A program made the translations under genes and the position numbers. Positions 6,928 through 14,658 of a stretch of 63,176 nucleotides of DNA are shown here, piece after piece. Below the pieces are notes generated by a model. It saw only the letters and a program-made list of their open reading frames with translations. It did no database searches and had not been told where the DNA came from. Each line of letters starts with the position of its first letter. Position 1 is the first letter of the stretch. Origin of the DNA: Bacillota bacterium (GTDB taxonomy: Bacteria > Bacillota > Clostridia > Lachnospirales > Lachnospiraceae); NCBI GenBank assembly GCA_023408815.1, contig JAEYJO010000035.1, positions 1 to 63,176 of the forward strand. The letters are read 5' to 3'.

Positions 6928-7479
6928 TTATATTTCTTTATACTTTTCCAATGCCGTCTCGTACAAGTTGCTGCCTTCCGAATCGATAACAACAATAACG
7001 GGAAAATTCTCTACCTGCAATTCACGAATAGCTTCTGTACCGAGATCTTCATATGCGATTACCTTTGAGCTTTTAATGGATCGAGATAGAAGTGCTCCTG
7101 CGCCTCCCACCGCTGCAAAATATACTGCTCCATTGCGCAAGATTGCTTCTCTGACCGCTTCCGTCCGCTTACCTTTCCCGATCATTCCTTTCAAGCCTCT
7201 ATCAAGAAAATCCGGAGTGTACTTATCCATACGGCTTGCCGTAGTAGGCCCTGCAGAACCAATGGGTCTGCCCTCACGTGCCGGTGACGGCCCCATGTAA
7301 TATATGATATTATTCGTGAGATTTATGGGAAGTTCCTTTCCTTCCTCCAAAGCTTCATACATTCTCTTATGGGCGGCATCCCGTGCAGTATAAATAGTTC
7401 CGGTAATATAAACGTAATCTCCGACTCTCAGCTCTTTCACTGTTTCGCTGCTTACTGGTGCATTTATATACTTATCCAT
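6928..7479 (-). CDS. class I fumarase beta subunit (Fe-S hydro-lyase, C-terminal part)
   Basis: About 183 residues. It corresponds to the C-terminal domain of class I (4Fe-4S) fumarases and related hydro-lyases: DYVYITGTIYTARDAAHKR, the GPSPAREGRPIGSAGPTTASRMD block that binds the carboxylates, and GKGKRTEAV. In clostridia this domain is a separate subunit. The start is set at 7479: AGAGGA lies about 11 bases upstream, while the GTG three codons earlier is too close to it. It works with the alpha subunit at 7618-8460, interconverting fumarate and malate; the two genes are unusually split by 138 bp of structured DNA. Confidence 0.9.
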   Translation of the reverse strand: MDKYINAPVSSETVKELRVGDYVYITGTIYTARDAAHKRMYEALEEGKELPINLTNNIIYYMGPSPAREGRPIGSAGPTTASRMDKYTPDFLDRGLKGMIGKGKRTEAVREAILRNGAVYFAAVGGAGALLSRSIKSSKVIAYEDLGTEAIRELQVENFPVIVVIDSEGSNLYETALEKYKEI

Positions 7480-7514
7480 TATATCCACAATCCTCTCACT
7501 CTAATTAAGCGATA

Positions 7515-7607
7515 GTCAAATACCCAGCCGCAAGTTGCGGAGTATTTGACCCTCGCGGCATTCGCCAAATGCAAGCAAGCATACTCTTGGCTCATTGCTC
7601 GCGGGAA
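7515..7607. repeat. double-hairpin palindromic element between fumarase subunit genes
   Basis: Two adjacent inverted repeats fill the gap between the fumarase alpha and beta genes. The first has a 9-bp outer stem GTCAAATAC/GTATTTGAC (7515-7523, 7542-7550) enclosing CCGC/GCGG. The second runs about 7554-7607 with arms of the type CGCGGCATTCGCCAA / TTGGCTCATTGCTCGCG (near-complementary). No ORF and no T-run, so it is not a classical terminator. It looks like a REP-type mobile palindrome or an mRNA structure adjusting expression of the downstream subunit. Confidence 0.6.
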
Positions 7608-7617
7608 TCAACAGCTT

Positions 7618-8460
7618 CTAAATAATTCTCACCGCATGCCTGTTTACATGGCAGCAAATATTTACCGCTACCGGAAGTCCGGCTATATGTGTAGGATAGG
7701 TGTCTATATTGACCGCAAACGCGGTGGTGCTCCCTCCAAGTCCTCCGGGACCGATTCCAGTCTTGTTGATTTTTTCAAGCAGCTCTTCTTCCATTTCCTT
7801 TATATAAGGAATATCCGAGCGTTTGTTCACCGGTCTAGTAAGCGCCTTCTTCGCCATCAGGGCACACTTTTCAAACGTACCTCCTATTCCCACACCCACT
7901 ACCATAGGCGGACATGCGTTCGGGCCTGCGTCTGTTACAGCAGTGAGTATCGCTTCCTTTACTCCTTCTATACCGTCGGAAGGCTTTAGCATGAACATAC
8001 GGCTCATGTTCTCGCTACCAAATCCCTTTGGAGCCACTGTAATCTTCACCTTATCTCCCGGTACAATTTCATAATGAATCACTGCCGGCGTATTGTCCTT
8101 TGTATTCTCACGAATCAGAGGGTCTTTTACCACCGATTTCCTTAAGTAGCCTTCTTCATATCCTGCTTTTACCCCTTCATTGACCGCATCCTCTAAAACA
8201 CCGCCTTCGAAATGGACCTCTTGACCAATCTCCATAAAAATGACCGCCATTCCGGTATCCTGACAAATGGGAATCATATCCTTTGCCGCAATCTCAAGGT
8301 TTTCTTGTAACTGGCATAAAACCTGCCTGCCCAAAGGTGCCTTTTCTGACGACGATGCCTCATTCATTACTGTCTTCATATCCTCCGGCAAATAATGATT
8401 GGACTCTATACACATTTCTTTTATATTATCCGCAATAACAGACACTTGTATCGTTCGCAT
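7618..8460 (-). CDS. class I fumarase alpha subunit (Fe-S hydro-lyase, N-terminal part)
   Basis: 280 residues, the iron-sulphur-binding subunit of a two-subunit class I fumarase. Cluster ligand candidates are the cysteines in IPICQDTGMAV, NACPPMVVGVG and VNICCHVNRH. The Gly-rich GIGPGGLGGSTTAF block is also typical. AAGGG lies 8 bases upstream of the ATG at 8460, and the HIT gene ends 15 bp before it. Function: reversible hydration of fumarate in the reductive branch of anaerobic metabolism; the cluster is expected to be oxygen-sensitive. L(+)-tartrate dehydratase has the same architecture and cannot be wholly excluded from sequence alone. Confidence 0.9.
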   Translation of the reverse strand: MRTIQVSVIADNIKEMCIESNHYLPEDMKTVMNEASSSEKAPLGRQVLCQLQENLEIAAKDMIPICQDTGMAVIFMEIGQEVHFEGGVLEDAVNEGVKAGYEEGYLRKSVVKDPLIRENTKDNTPAVIHYEIVPGDKVKITVAPKGFGSENMSRMFMLKPSDGIEGVKEAILTAVTDAGPNACPPMVVGVGIGGTFEKCALMAKKALTRPVNKRSDIPYIKEMEEELLEKINKTGIGPGGLGGSTTAFAVNIDTYPTHIAGLPVAVNICCHVNRHAVRII

Positions 8461-8475
8461 AAGTCAACCCTTCAA

Positions 8476-8886
8476 TCATTCAACGATTCTTTTTCGCACT
8501 TCATCAAGCTCTTCTTCCGAGGGCTTCATCGCTTTCCATCCTAACGTCTGTCCGTCGTCTTTGTAGCGGGGAATCAGATGCAGGTGAAAATGGAATACCG
8601 TTTGTCCGGCCGTTTCTCCATTGTTCTGTACCAGATTAAAGCCATCGCAGCTTAGCTTCTCGGACATTCCGGCCGCCAGCTTTTTAGCGAGCAGCATAAC
8701 CTTTGCTGCCGCTTCATCCGGCAATTCATATAAATCGCGGTAATGGTTCTTCGGCAAAATGAGCGCATGGCCCTTGGTCGCCGGCCCCAAATCCAAGATT
8801 ACCTTGAATTCTTCATCTTCATAGATTTCCTTCGACGGAATATCTCCATTCGCTATTTTACAAAAAATACAATTGTCATCTCTCAT
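8476..8886 (-). CDS. hinT: HIT family protein (HinT-like)
   Basis: 136 residues of the histidine-triad family. The triad is HFHLHLIPR (HxHxH) near residue 100, and the N-terminus has the zinc-type CIFCKIANGDIPS. HinT-like enzymes hydrolyse nucleoside phosphoramidates and related AMP-lysine adducts in the cytoplasm. AAGGAGTG lies about 11 bases before the ATG. First gene of the run that continues with the fumarase subunits and plsC. Confidence 0.93.
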   Translation of the reverse strand: MRDDNCIFCKIANGDIPSKEIYEDEEFKVILDLGPATKGHALILPKNHYRDLYELPDEAAAKVMLLAKKLAAGMSEKLSCDGFNLVQNNGETAGQTVFHFHLHLIPRYKDDGQTLGWKAMKPSEEELDEVRKRIVE

Positions 8887-8946
8887 ACCTATATTTACAC
8901 TCCTTTCAGTGATTGCCTACATCCTAAAAATAACGAGACTGAATTA

Positions 8947-9933
8947 TTAAAATACAAAAATATGATCCAAAGTACGAAGCACCTTAAAATCGCCCTTCAG
9001 CTTCATCACCCCGGACATAAATGCTCTCTGAAATGTCATCCTTGCATAAATAATATCATCCAATATCTGAGAGTTTAACTGCAATTCCACATCCGCATGA
9101 TCCACGGTGCCGTAAGAGCATTGCAAGTCCGCATTTTCTACCTTAATAATCAGATGTTTTTTCCTCCCTTCGATAACGATTCTATATACTGCACGAAAGC
9201 CGGGCTGAGGGCTGAAGCTTTGCTTGAATTTATCGATGACCTCTACGCTTTCTTCTCCGTCCGAATTATCTATCAGGTTTCTAAAAATACTGGTAAGTTC
9301 CTGAATATCCTCCTTCTGCCTCTGCACATATCTGTCATCGGAGGCATACTGGGAAAGCTGCTCCGTTTCCTGCGGAGTCAAATCCATCTGAACCCGCGAT
9401 ACCGCCTGCTTAATCGCCTGATTACTGGCGGGCAGGCTAGCCATTTTCTGATTTACTGTCCGATACATATTTTCCGCTTTTTTTTCTATTAAAGCAGCAT
9501 ATTCCGCATTTGTCTCCAGTAAGGAGGTATCCGCTATGTAGCCGCATATGCCGCTGCAGGGGCGTCCTCCAAGGATCTCCCATGCAGAGGCCAGATTAAG
9601 CTTTCCTTCTCTCTCTCCATATGTAGTAGACATCACGATAGGGCACATGTATATGGTGCTTATCTTCTCCTTGTCACCATATAGCCAGCAGGAATCCAGG
9701 AATTGTTGCATATACCCGCCTATCCCATACCATTCCACAGTGGTAGCAAGAATAATGCCGTCTGCTTCTTTCAAAGTTTGAGGCAATGTGGTAATACTGT
9801 TTTTAAGTTCGAATAAATTGAAGCGCTCCACTTTAACCCGAAGTTCCTCCAGCACCTGCTGTATTTTATTAATTACAAATAGGGTTGGATCATCGATTAG
9901 TCCCCTGCCACCGTAATAAATGTTAATTTTCAT
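8947..9933 (-). CDS. flavodoxin-like NAD(P)H oxidoreductase fused to an SCP2 sterol-carrier domain
   Basis: 328 residues. The N-terminal ~190 have the flavodoxin/NADPH-dependent FMN reductase fold: MKINIYYGGRG opening strand and loop, ADGIILATTVEWYGIGGYMQQFLD at the flavin loop, and CPIVMSTTYGEREG. The last ~110 residues (from about FKQSFSPQPGFRAVYRI) look like an SCP2 lipid-carrier domain, ending with a FMSGVMKLKGDFKVL block typical of that fold. The combination suggests an FMN enzyme acting on a hydrophobic substrate held by the C-terminal domain; the substrate is unknown. AAAGGAAAG precedes the start. Separated by 30 bp from the rhomboid gene upstream. Confidence 0.8.
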   Translation of the reverse strand: MKINIYYGGRGLIDDPTLFVINKIQQVLEELRVKVERFNLFELKNSITTLPQTLKEADGIILATTVEWYGIGGYMQQFLDSCWLYGDKEKISTIYMCPIVMSTTYGEREGKLNLASAWEILGGRPCSGICGYIADTSLLETNAEYAALIEKKAENMYRTVNQKMASLPASNQAIKQAVSRVQMDLTPQETEQLSQYASDDRYVQRQKEDIQELTSIFRNLIDNSDGEESVEVIDKFKQSFSPQPGFRAVYRIVIEGRKKHLIIKVENADLQCSYGTVDHADVELQLNSQILDDIIYARMTFQRAFMSGVMKLKGDFKVLRTLDHIFVF

Positions 9934-9963
9934 GTGAAAACTTTCCTTTCCTTAAAAGCCAGC

Positions 9964-11010
9964 TTAAGCCGCATCTTCTTTACTCTTTGTCCGAAATTTG
10001 CCAGAAAATAAAAGCCATATTATAAATGCAGTTCCTACACCACTTAAAAATCCGCCGATATGAGCCGCATTATTTATATTTGTCCCTACAAATCCACTGT
10101 ATAGGGAATAAAATATCATAAACAATAACCTGCTTAGTGTAATCTGTTCCAAATGCCCCTTATGGATGAGTACCAGAAACAACAGCGCACCTATCACTCC
10201 GAATATAGCACCGCTGGCCCCTGCCGACATCGCATAATTACCGGTATATAATTCATAACTCATGGACAGGAGATTTCCAAAGATTCCTGACACGAAATAT
10301 ATAACTATATATTTCACATGTCCAAAATGCTTCTCCACCACTTCTCCCAAGTAATAGAGCACCAGCATATTACTTACCAGATGATTGATATCCCAGTGCA
10401 AAAATATGCAAGAAAGGATACGATAATACTCTTTGCCAGAAAAAAAATCGGCAACACTGAATGCCCCTATATTATATAACAAATCACCGGTGAATGTACA
10501 TATTAGAAAAATAACGATGTTTATGATTACTAAGGAAATTGTGATAAAGGGAAGCTTTTTGTAGTCCTGCTTATGCGGCACTTCCTCCCTCGGCTCCTGC
10601 CATGCAGCTTCGGGAAGATGCGACAGCCAATATTCCAGCTTACCTCGCATTCCGTAAAAGTCGCTGACTTGATTCTCATATACAATCAACCGCTCTTGAA
10701 AAGGATCTATAATCCAGCATAAGGAATCGTCTTTGCACAATTTTTTTGCCTTCACGTAATCTGTACACAAAATTAAAGATAAAATATGAATATTTGTAAT
10801 CCCCTTTTCTACGAAAAGTTCATCTATCTTTTTCTTTATATGCGTATACTGGTCCTCCGAAATATATAACTCATTTCTATAATCAATGATATGGAAAACA
10901 TTCACATAATTATTTTCCATATGAAAATAAATTGTAAATTCCGGCAGATTGGATGGAATTTTATTATAGCCTTCTCCGGTCAGAAAAAGCTCTAGCTGCT
11001 CTCTTACCAT
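9964..11010 (-). CDS. rhomboid family intramembrane serine protease
   Basis: 348 residues. A soluble N-terminal domain of ~150 residues is followed by about six membrane helices. The catalytic serine lies in GASGAIFG (about 266) and the histidine in NNAAHIGGFLSG (about 319); the HWDINHLVSNM segment (about 208) is the conserved N-terminal rhomboid motif with its loop histidines and asparagine. It cleaves membrane proteins inside the bilayer; targets unknown. Located next to the FHA protein that ends the Tad operon, but a hairpin and 169 bp separate them. Confidence 0.92.
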   Translation of the reverse strand: MVREQLELFLTGEGYNKIPSNLPEFTIYFHMENNYVNVFHIIDYRNELYISEDQYTHIKKKIDELFVEKGITNIHILSLILCTDYVKAKKLCKDDSLCWIIDPFQERLIVYENQVSDFYGMRGKLEYWLSHLPEAAWQEPREEVPHKQDYKKLPFITISLVIINIVIFLICTFTGDLLYNIGAFSVADFFSGKEYYRILSCIFLHWDINHLVSNMLVLYYLGEVVEKHFGHVKYIVIYFVSGIFGNLLSMSYELYTGNYAMSAGASGAIFGVIGALLFLVLIHKGHLEQITLSRLLFMIFYSLYSGFVGTNINNAAHIGGFLSGVGTAFIIWLLFSGKFRTKSKEDAA

Positions 11011-11179
11011 AATGTCTCCCGACTATTATTATATTTAGGAAGTCAAAAATCACACTTCCTAATCAATAAATAATGTCATTTGGCGAAACGAGCGCTTCCG
11101 CTCGATTTAATATTATACTATGGTAAAGGGTAACATTTTCAAATATTTGTGTCAACGAATTTAATCCGATGAATGTGGA

Positions 11180-12553
11180 CTACCGATAGCTGAATGTCAT
11201 TTTCCCAAATCTTATCTCATCTCCTGCTTCTATGCCTGCCGTTTCATTCGGCTCCAGGCGCAACCCGTTCTTGAAGGTGCCGTTTGTTGAATTAAGATCC
11301 GTTACGTATATATCTTCTCCCTCTTTTGTAAAGCGTGCATGTATTCTGCTTATTGAACTGTCCTTAATAACGAAATCCACACTCCCCGCCATCTTTCCTA
11401 CCGTGCAGGGAAGCTCGTTTAAATCAATATGACATTTATTTCCTTTATTTGTTCCATATAATTTATTTTCTATGCGGTATAAGGATGCCTCTATAAAAAC
11501 AGTGCTTCCATAGATAGCTTCCTTCTCTTTTCCACTTTCTGATGAGTCCTCCCTTTCTTCCTTCGACTGAAAATAATCATCTACTGTCATATATTGCTGC
11601 AGCTCTTCATTCTCTTCCTTTCTGGTTTTTATTCCTCCATAACTTCTCCTTCCCCTGACAGGTACCATAATAAGTGATAATAATAAAAACGAAGAAATAA
11701 TAACAAGCGTTATTATACCAGCTACTGTCAATACTGATTCTTCTATTGATAATACACAAAAATATCGAATGCAGAAAACACCCACCATAGCACCTATACA
11801 AAGGATTAGTAAAATTCCGGAAATAATCATGTTACTCTTTTCCAATGTACTGTCTTCTTCGTTCTCATCTACAACACATTCCTCTGCCTCCCGGTTAATC
11901 CAAGCCCTGCATACCGATTCATTCTGTTCATTTGCACCTGCTTCTGTTTGGATGCTCGTCTCCTCAGTATCTTTTATTACTGGGCCATCCTTAATTTCCC
12001 GATTTGCAGCACTATAAGCGACAGGCTCATGGAATAATTTCATAATCTCCGGCAATACAAAGTTTTCATCCTGCATTTGCTCATATATTTTATAGATTAT
12101 CTGTATCGTTCTTTCACTTTCCCTATCTGCCTTTTCAAGTAAAAATTCGGCTAGCGGCATTATCGGTGTATCTCCGTTTCCCGGGTAGTACACAAAAAAG
12201 AGCTCCTCTCCTTCAGGATTTACATAAATATATTCAGGGGAAAGCAAAAGGCGATTATCCTCAAGCAGATATTCCCTTACTTCCTTTGAAGCCTCGAGAA
12301 GGTATTCGAACAATTGAAACATCTGCTCATACTTCATTCCTCCCCGCTCATAAAGATTTTTTATACTTTGCCTCGAGCTTATTTCATAATAAAAATGAAC
12401 CTCATCGTCTATATTTCTAATACTGCATGGAAGAAGGTGTTTCATCTTATTACCCGTAATCATTTTATTTTGATATTCACTTTTTTCCTCAACTCCAGTG
12501 TTCTTCAGAATCAAATAATTATGGCTTAGATCTTTATAATATTTAACATCCAT
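11180..12553 (-). CDS. DUF6382-FHA domain membrane protein of the Tad cluster
   Basis: 457 residues. An N-terminal ~180-residue domain (LPCSIRNIDDEVHFYYEI, FVYYPG) resembles the domain known as DUF6382. Two hydrophobic segments (about 244-266 and 275-300) cross the membrane. The C-terminus is a forkhead-associated phosphopeptide-binding domain (CTVGKMAGSVDFVI, SSISRIHARF, DLNSTNGTFKNG) with the key Arg/Ser/His and Asn. Start is set at 12553 because AGGTGG lies 5 bases upstream; an upstream in-frame GTG is less likely. It could link Tad pilus activity to Ser/Thr phosphorylation. It follows the pseudopilin gene by 13 bp and is the last gene of the operon. Confidence 0.82.
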   Translation of the reverse strand: MDVKYYKDLSHNYLILKNTGVEEKSEYQNKMITGNKMKHLLPCSIRNIDDEVHFYYEISSRQSIKNLYERGGMKYEQMFQLFEYLLEASKEVREYLLEDNRLLLSPEYIYVNPEGEELFFVYYPGNGDTPIMPLAEFLLEKADRESERTIQIIYKIYEQMQDENFVLPEIMKLFHEPVAYSAANREIKDGPVIKDTEETSIQTEAGANEQNESVCRAWINREAEECVVDENEEDSTLEKSNMIISGILLILCIGAMVGVFCIRYFCVLSIEESVLTVAGIITLVIISSFLLLSLIMVPVRGRRSYGGIKTRKEENEELQQYMTVDDYFQSKEEREDSSESGKEKEAIYGSTVFIEASLYRIENKLYGTNKGNKCHIDLNELPCTVGKMAGSVDFVIKDSSISRIHARFTKEGEDIYVTDLNSTNGTFKNGLRLEPNETAGIEAGDEIRFGKMTFSYR

Positions 12554-12566
12554 TGCAACCACCTAA

Positions 12567-13037
12567 CTAATCCTCCTCCAAACCTTGCGCCCTTTTCCAT
12601 GCTTTTTTTATAAGTCGGATTTTTCGTATATATTCTACAGGGTCATTTCGCTCCGCCTGGCCTGCAGCCGTCAGCACCCATCCGTTTACAGTTTTCCCTT
12701 CCAGCTTTACCGTAACCTTTTTATTGCTCACCTCCAAGCTTTTTTCAAGCAGTTTCATTCCTATATATTTATTGCTGAACTGATCTTTAGCGGATTCCTC
12801 TATATATTCCTGCACAGCGTTCCCATCCGCCTCCCTTCGTATGCTTCCTCGAAATGCCAGAAGGTACGCATCCTGGGAAAGGATACATCTGTTATAGAGA
12901 AAAAAAGAAATATATAATAAAAGAGCCATCAACAGAATAACCGAAGGCATGATCATTGCAGCCTCTACCGTCATGTATCCTCTCATTCTTTTCTTAAAAA
13001 AATCAGACAAAGAATACGACCCCCAATCCCGCAGCAA
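12567..13037 (-). CDS. TadE-like pseudopilin
   Basis: 156 residues. The type IVb pilin-like N-terminus is clear: positively charged KKRMRGYMTVEAAM with the glutamate following the presumed processing site, then a hydrophobic helix (IMPSVILLMALLLYISFFLY). The rest is a small soluble domain. TadE/TadF-type pseudopilins are processed by the Tad prepilin peptidase and take part in pilus assembly. Its start overlaps the end of the small prepilin peptidase gene by 35 bases, indicating translational coupling; an internal ATG (MRGYMTV) is an alternative start. Confidence 0.82.
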   Translation of the reverse strand: MLRDWGSYSLSDFFKKRMRGYMTVEAAMIMPSVILLMALLLYISFFLYNRCILSQDAYLLAFRGSIRREADGNAVQEYIEESAKDQFSNKYIGMKLLEKSLEVSNKKVTVKLEGKTVNGWVLTAAGQAERNDPVEYIRKIRLIKKAWKRAQGLEED

Positions 13038-13425
13038 GAAACGGCATAAAAGGCATTCGGCTTTTTCCTCTCACCTTTTTAAACACGAGCAAAACGAGTC
13101 CCACAACTGCCGACAGAAAAAGCCCAGCCAAAACGACAAATACACATTCCAAAAAACCAAGCAGTACACCTAACACGAGGACTGCAAAGCCGTCACCATA
13201 CCCTATGCTTTCTTTTGTACAAAGGCTGAGCCCCAGCATCGCCGCCCCAGGAATCAGAGAATATAGGACTGAATATAGTTCAGTCTTTTGTGCAATTGCC
13301 ACGGCAATTAAGGATAAAAGCCCAAAAGCCACGATGATAAAAACTGGTATTTCCTTCTTTCTTATGTCAAAAATACAACATATTCCTATAAAAGCTGCCG
13401 CCATATATCCCATATCTATTTTCAT
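13003..13425 (-). CDS. small A24-family prepilin peptidase (TadV/CpaA-like)
   Basis: 140 residues with about five membrane helices. The two catalytic aspartates of the A24 family are visible in FDIRKKEIP (about 20) and in GYGDGFAV (about 73). It matches the short peptidases of Tad systems, which cleave and sometimes methylate Flp pilins and TadE-like pseudopilins. This is the second such peptidase of the operon; the other is at 20839-21471. The 234 bp upstream contain no gene. Confidence 0.85.
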   Translation of the reverse strand: MKIDMGYMAAAFIGICCIFDIRKKEIPVFIIVAFGLLSLIAVAIAQKTELYSVLYSLIPGAAMLGLSLCTKESIGYGDGFAVLVLGVLLGFLECVFVVLAGLFLSAVVGLVLLVFKKVRGKSRMPFMPFLAAGLGVVFFV

Positions 13426-13659
13426 TTATATTAATAACCATACCTTTCTCATAGCCTGCAAACTTTGGGCCATATGTGCAAGCACATATTAGGCACAATA
13501 TTTGCAAGCATAATAAATTATGCTGTGAAAAATTCATTTTTCACATTACTCTCCTTTTCCTTACCGTCGTCTGGCAATAGCACACACAGGCGTATAAGAC
13601 CTTGTCATTCGATGGTCTTCTTATTTGATAATTATGAAACTTGTAACTTTGGTTAACTT

Positions 13660-14658
13660 TTATCCGCATTTGGAACATTTTCCCTTTCCTCCTGCTTCGG
13701 ATAAATGAACGGTATAAATCGTCCGCTTTAATCCAGAGCACTTCAGAGAGTTATGGTAGCGGTTTCCCTGCATGGTAATATATAGGACTGCCTGAATACC
13801 ACTTTTGCCGCATCTTTCGCATGCATAATATTTTTCTCCCTGCGCATTTCTTATGTTATCTTTTTCGAAAGCAGAAATCATATTTATGGAGGGACACAGA
13901 TATGTACAGCTCCTCAGCATGTGATATACCACGCCGGTTTCAGCAATGAAAACAATCGGGTCTTCTTCCTGCCCGCCTTGTCCGTTTTCTACATCATATC
14001 CGGTCCAGGCCCGCCCATAATATCTATTTTCCATAGGAAAATCAGGAAATCCGATTATTCCGATAAGCGGCTTCACTTTATAGGAGGCGATTAAATCAAT
14101 GACATCGCTCTCCTTCATAATGGAAGACTTGACAAAGTGCAGTCCTGCTGCCCCTGAGGAAAGACAGGTATGATCCAGATAGTCCGTTCCGAGCAAACTG
14201 ATTACCCTGCCCCTCGCATACCCCTCCGATATAACGACTGAACTTATGTCATCGGAAAACGAGGATTCTGGCACTTCCATATTCTTATAAGCGTATCCGC
14301 AAAAGGCCATTTGATTACCGATTTGATGTACCGCCCCTGCAATATTTCCATGGAGCCGGAGCATATCGAAGACAACCAGAACGTTTATCATGAAAAACAG
14401 AAAAAAGGGCACTGCAAGCGCCGCTTCCACCGTCATGCTGGCCTTGCAGCTTAAGAAGGGGAAGAACGATATCCTTTTTTCGGATTTCTTTTTGAATAAC
14501 AAGCGATTGTTATTTAGAATTGCAGATGAGAACCTTGCCCGGAGAATTGCTTGATTTTTGATATGATTATAGTCTTTTGCTTTATTTACCCAAAAAAAGG
14601 ACACCGTTTTTCCCCTCCTTATCACATAATTTGCTTGCAGGCAATCAATGATAGCCAT
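13660..14658 (-). CDS. TadE-like pseudopilin with cysteine-rich C-terminal repeats
   Basis: 332 residues. After a ~70-residue cytoplasmic leader comes CKASMTVEAALAVPFFLFF, the TadE-type processing site and hydrophobic helix. The C-terminal third has two related Cys/His modules: VYHMLRSCTYLC...YYACERCGKSG and RYHNSLKCSGLK...GKCSKCG. Each has YH, a single Cys and a CxxC pair, like the zinc-binding motif of Ada-type domains. This suggests an exported, metal-stabilised or disulphide-bonded tip on a minor pilin. It overlaps the preceding DUF5702-type gene by 14 bases. Long leader length is unusual; a start nearer the processing site cannot be excluded. Confidence 0.8.
   Translation of the reverse strand: MAIIDCLQANYVIRRGKTVSFFWVNKAKDYNHIKNQAILRARFSSAILNNNRLLFKKKSEKRISFFPFLSCKASMTVEAALAVPFFLFFMINVLVVFDMLRLHGNIAGAVHQIGNQMAFCGYAYKNMEVPESSFSDDISSVVISEGYARGRVISLLGTDYLDHTCLSSGAAGLHFVKSSIMKESDVIDLIASYKVKPLIGIIGFPDFPMENRYYGRAWTGYDVENGQGGQEEDPIVFIAETGVVYHMLRSCTYLCPSINMISAFEKDNIRNAQGEKYYACERCGKSGIQAVLYITMQGNRYHNSLKCSGLKRTIYTVHLSEAGGKGKCSKCG

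Noticed and set aside
7546..7989. 147-codon plus-strand frame opposite the fumarase alpha gene
   Set aside because: Shadow of the well-supported fumarase alpha gene; Arg/Tyr/Cys-rich with no family likeness.
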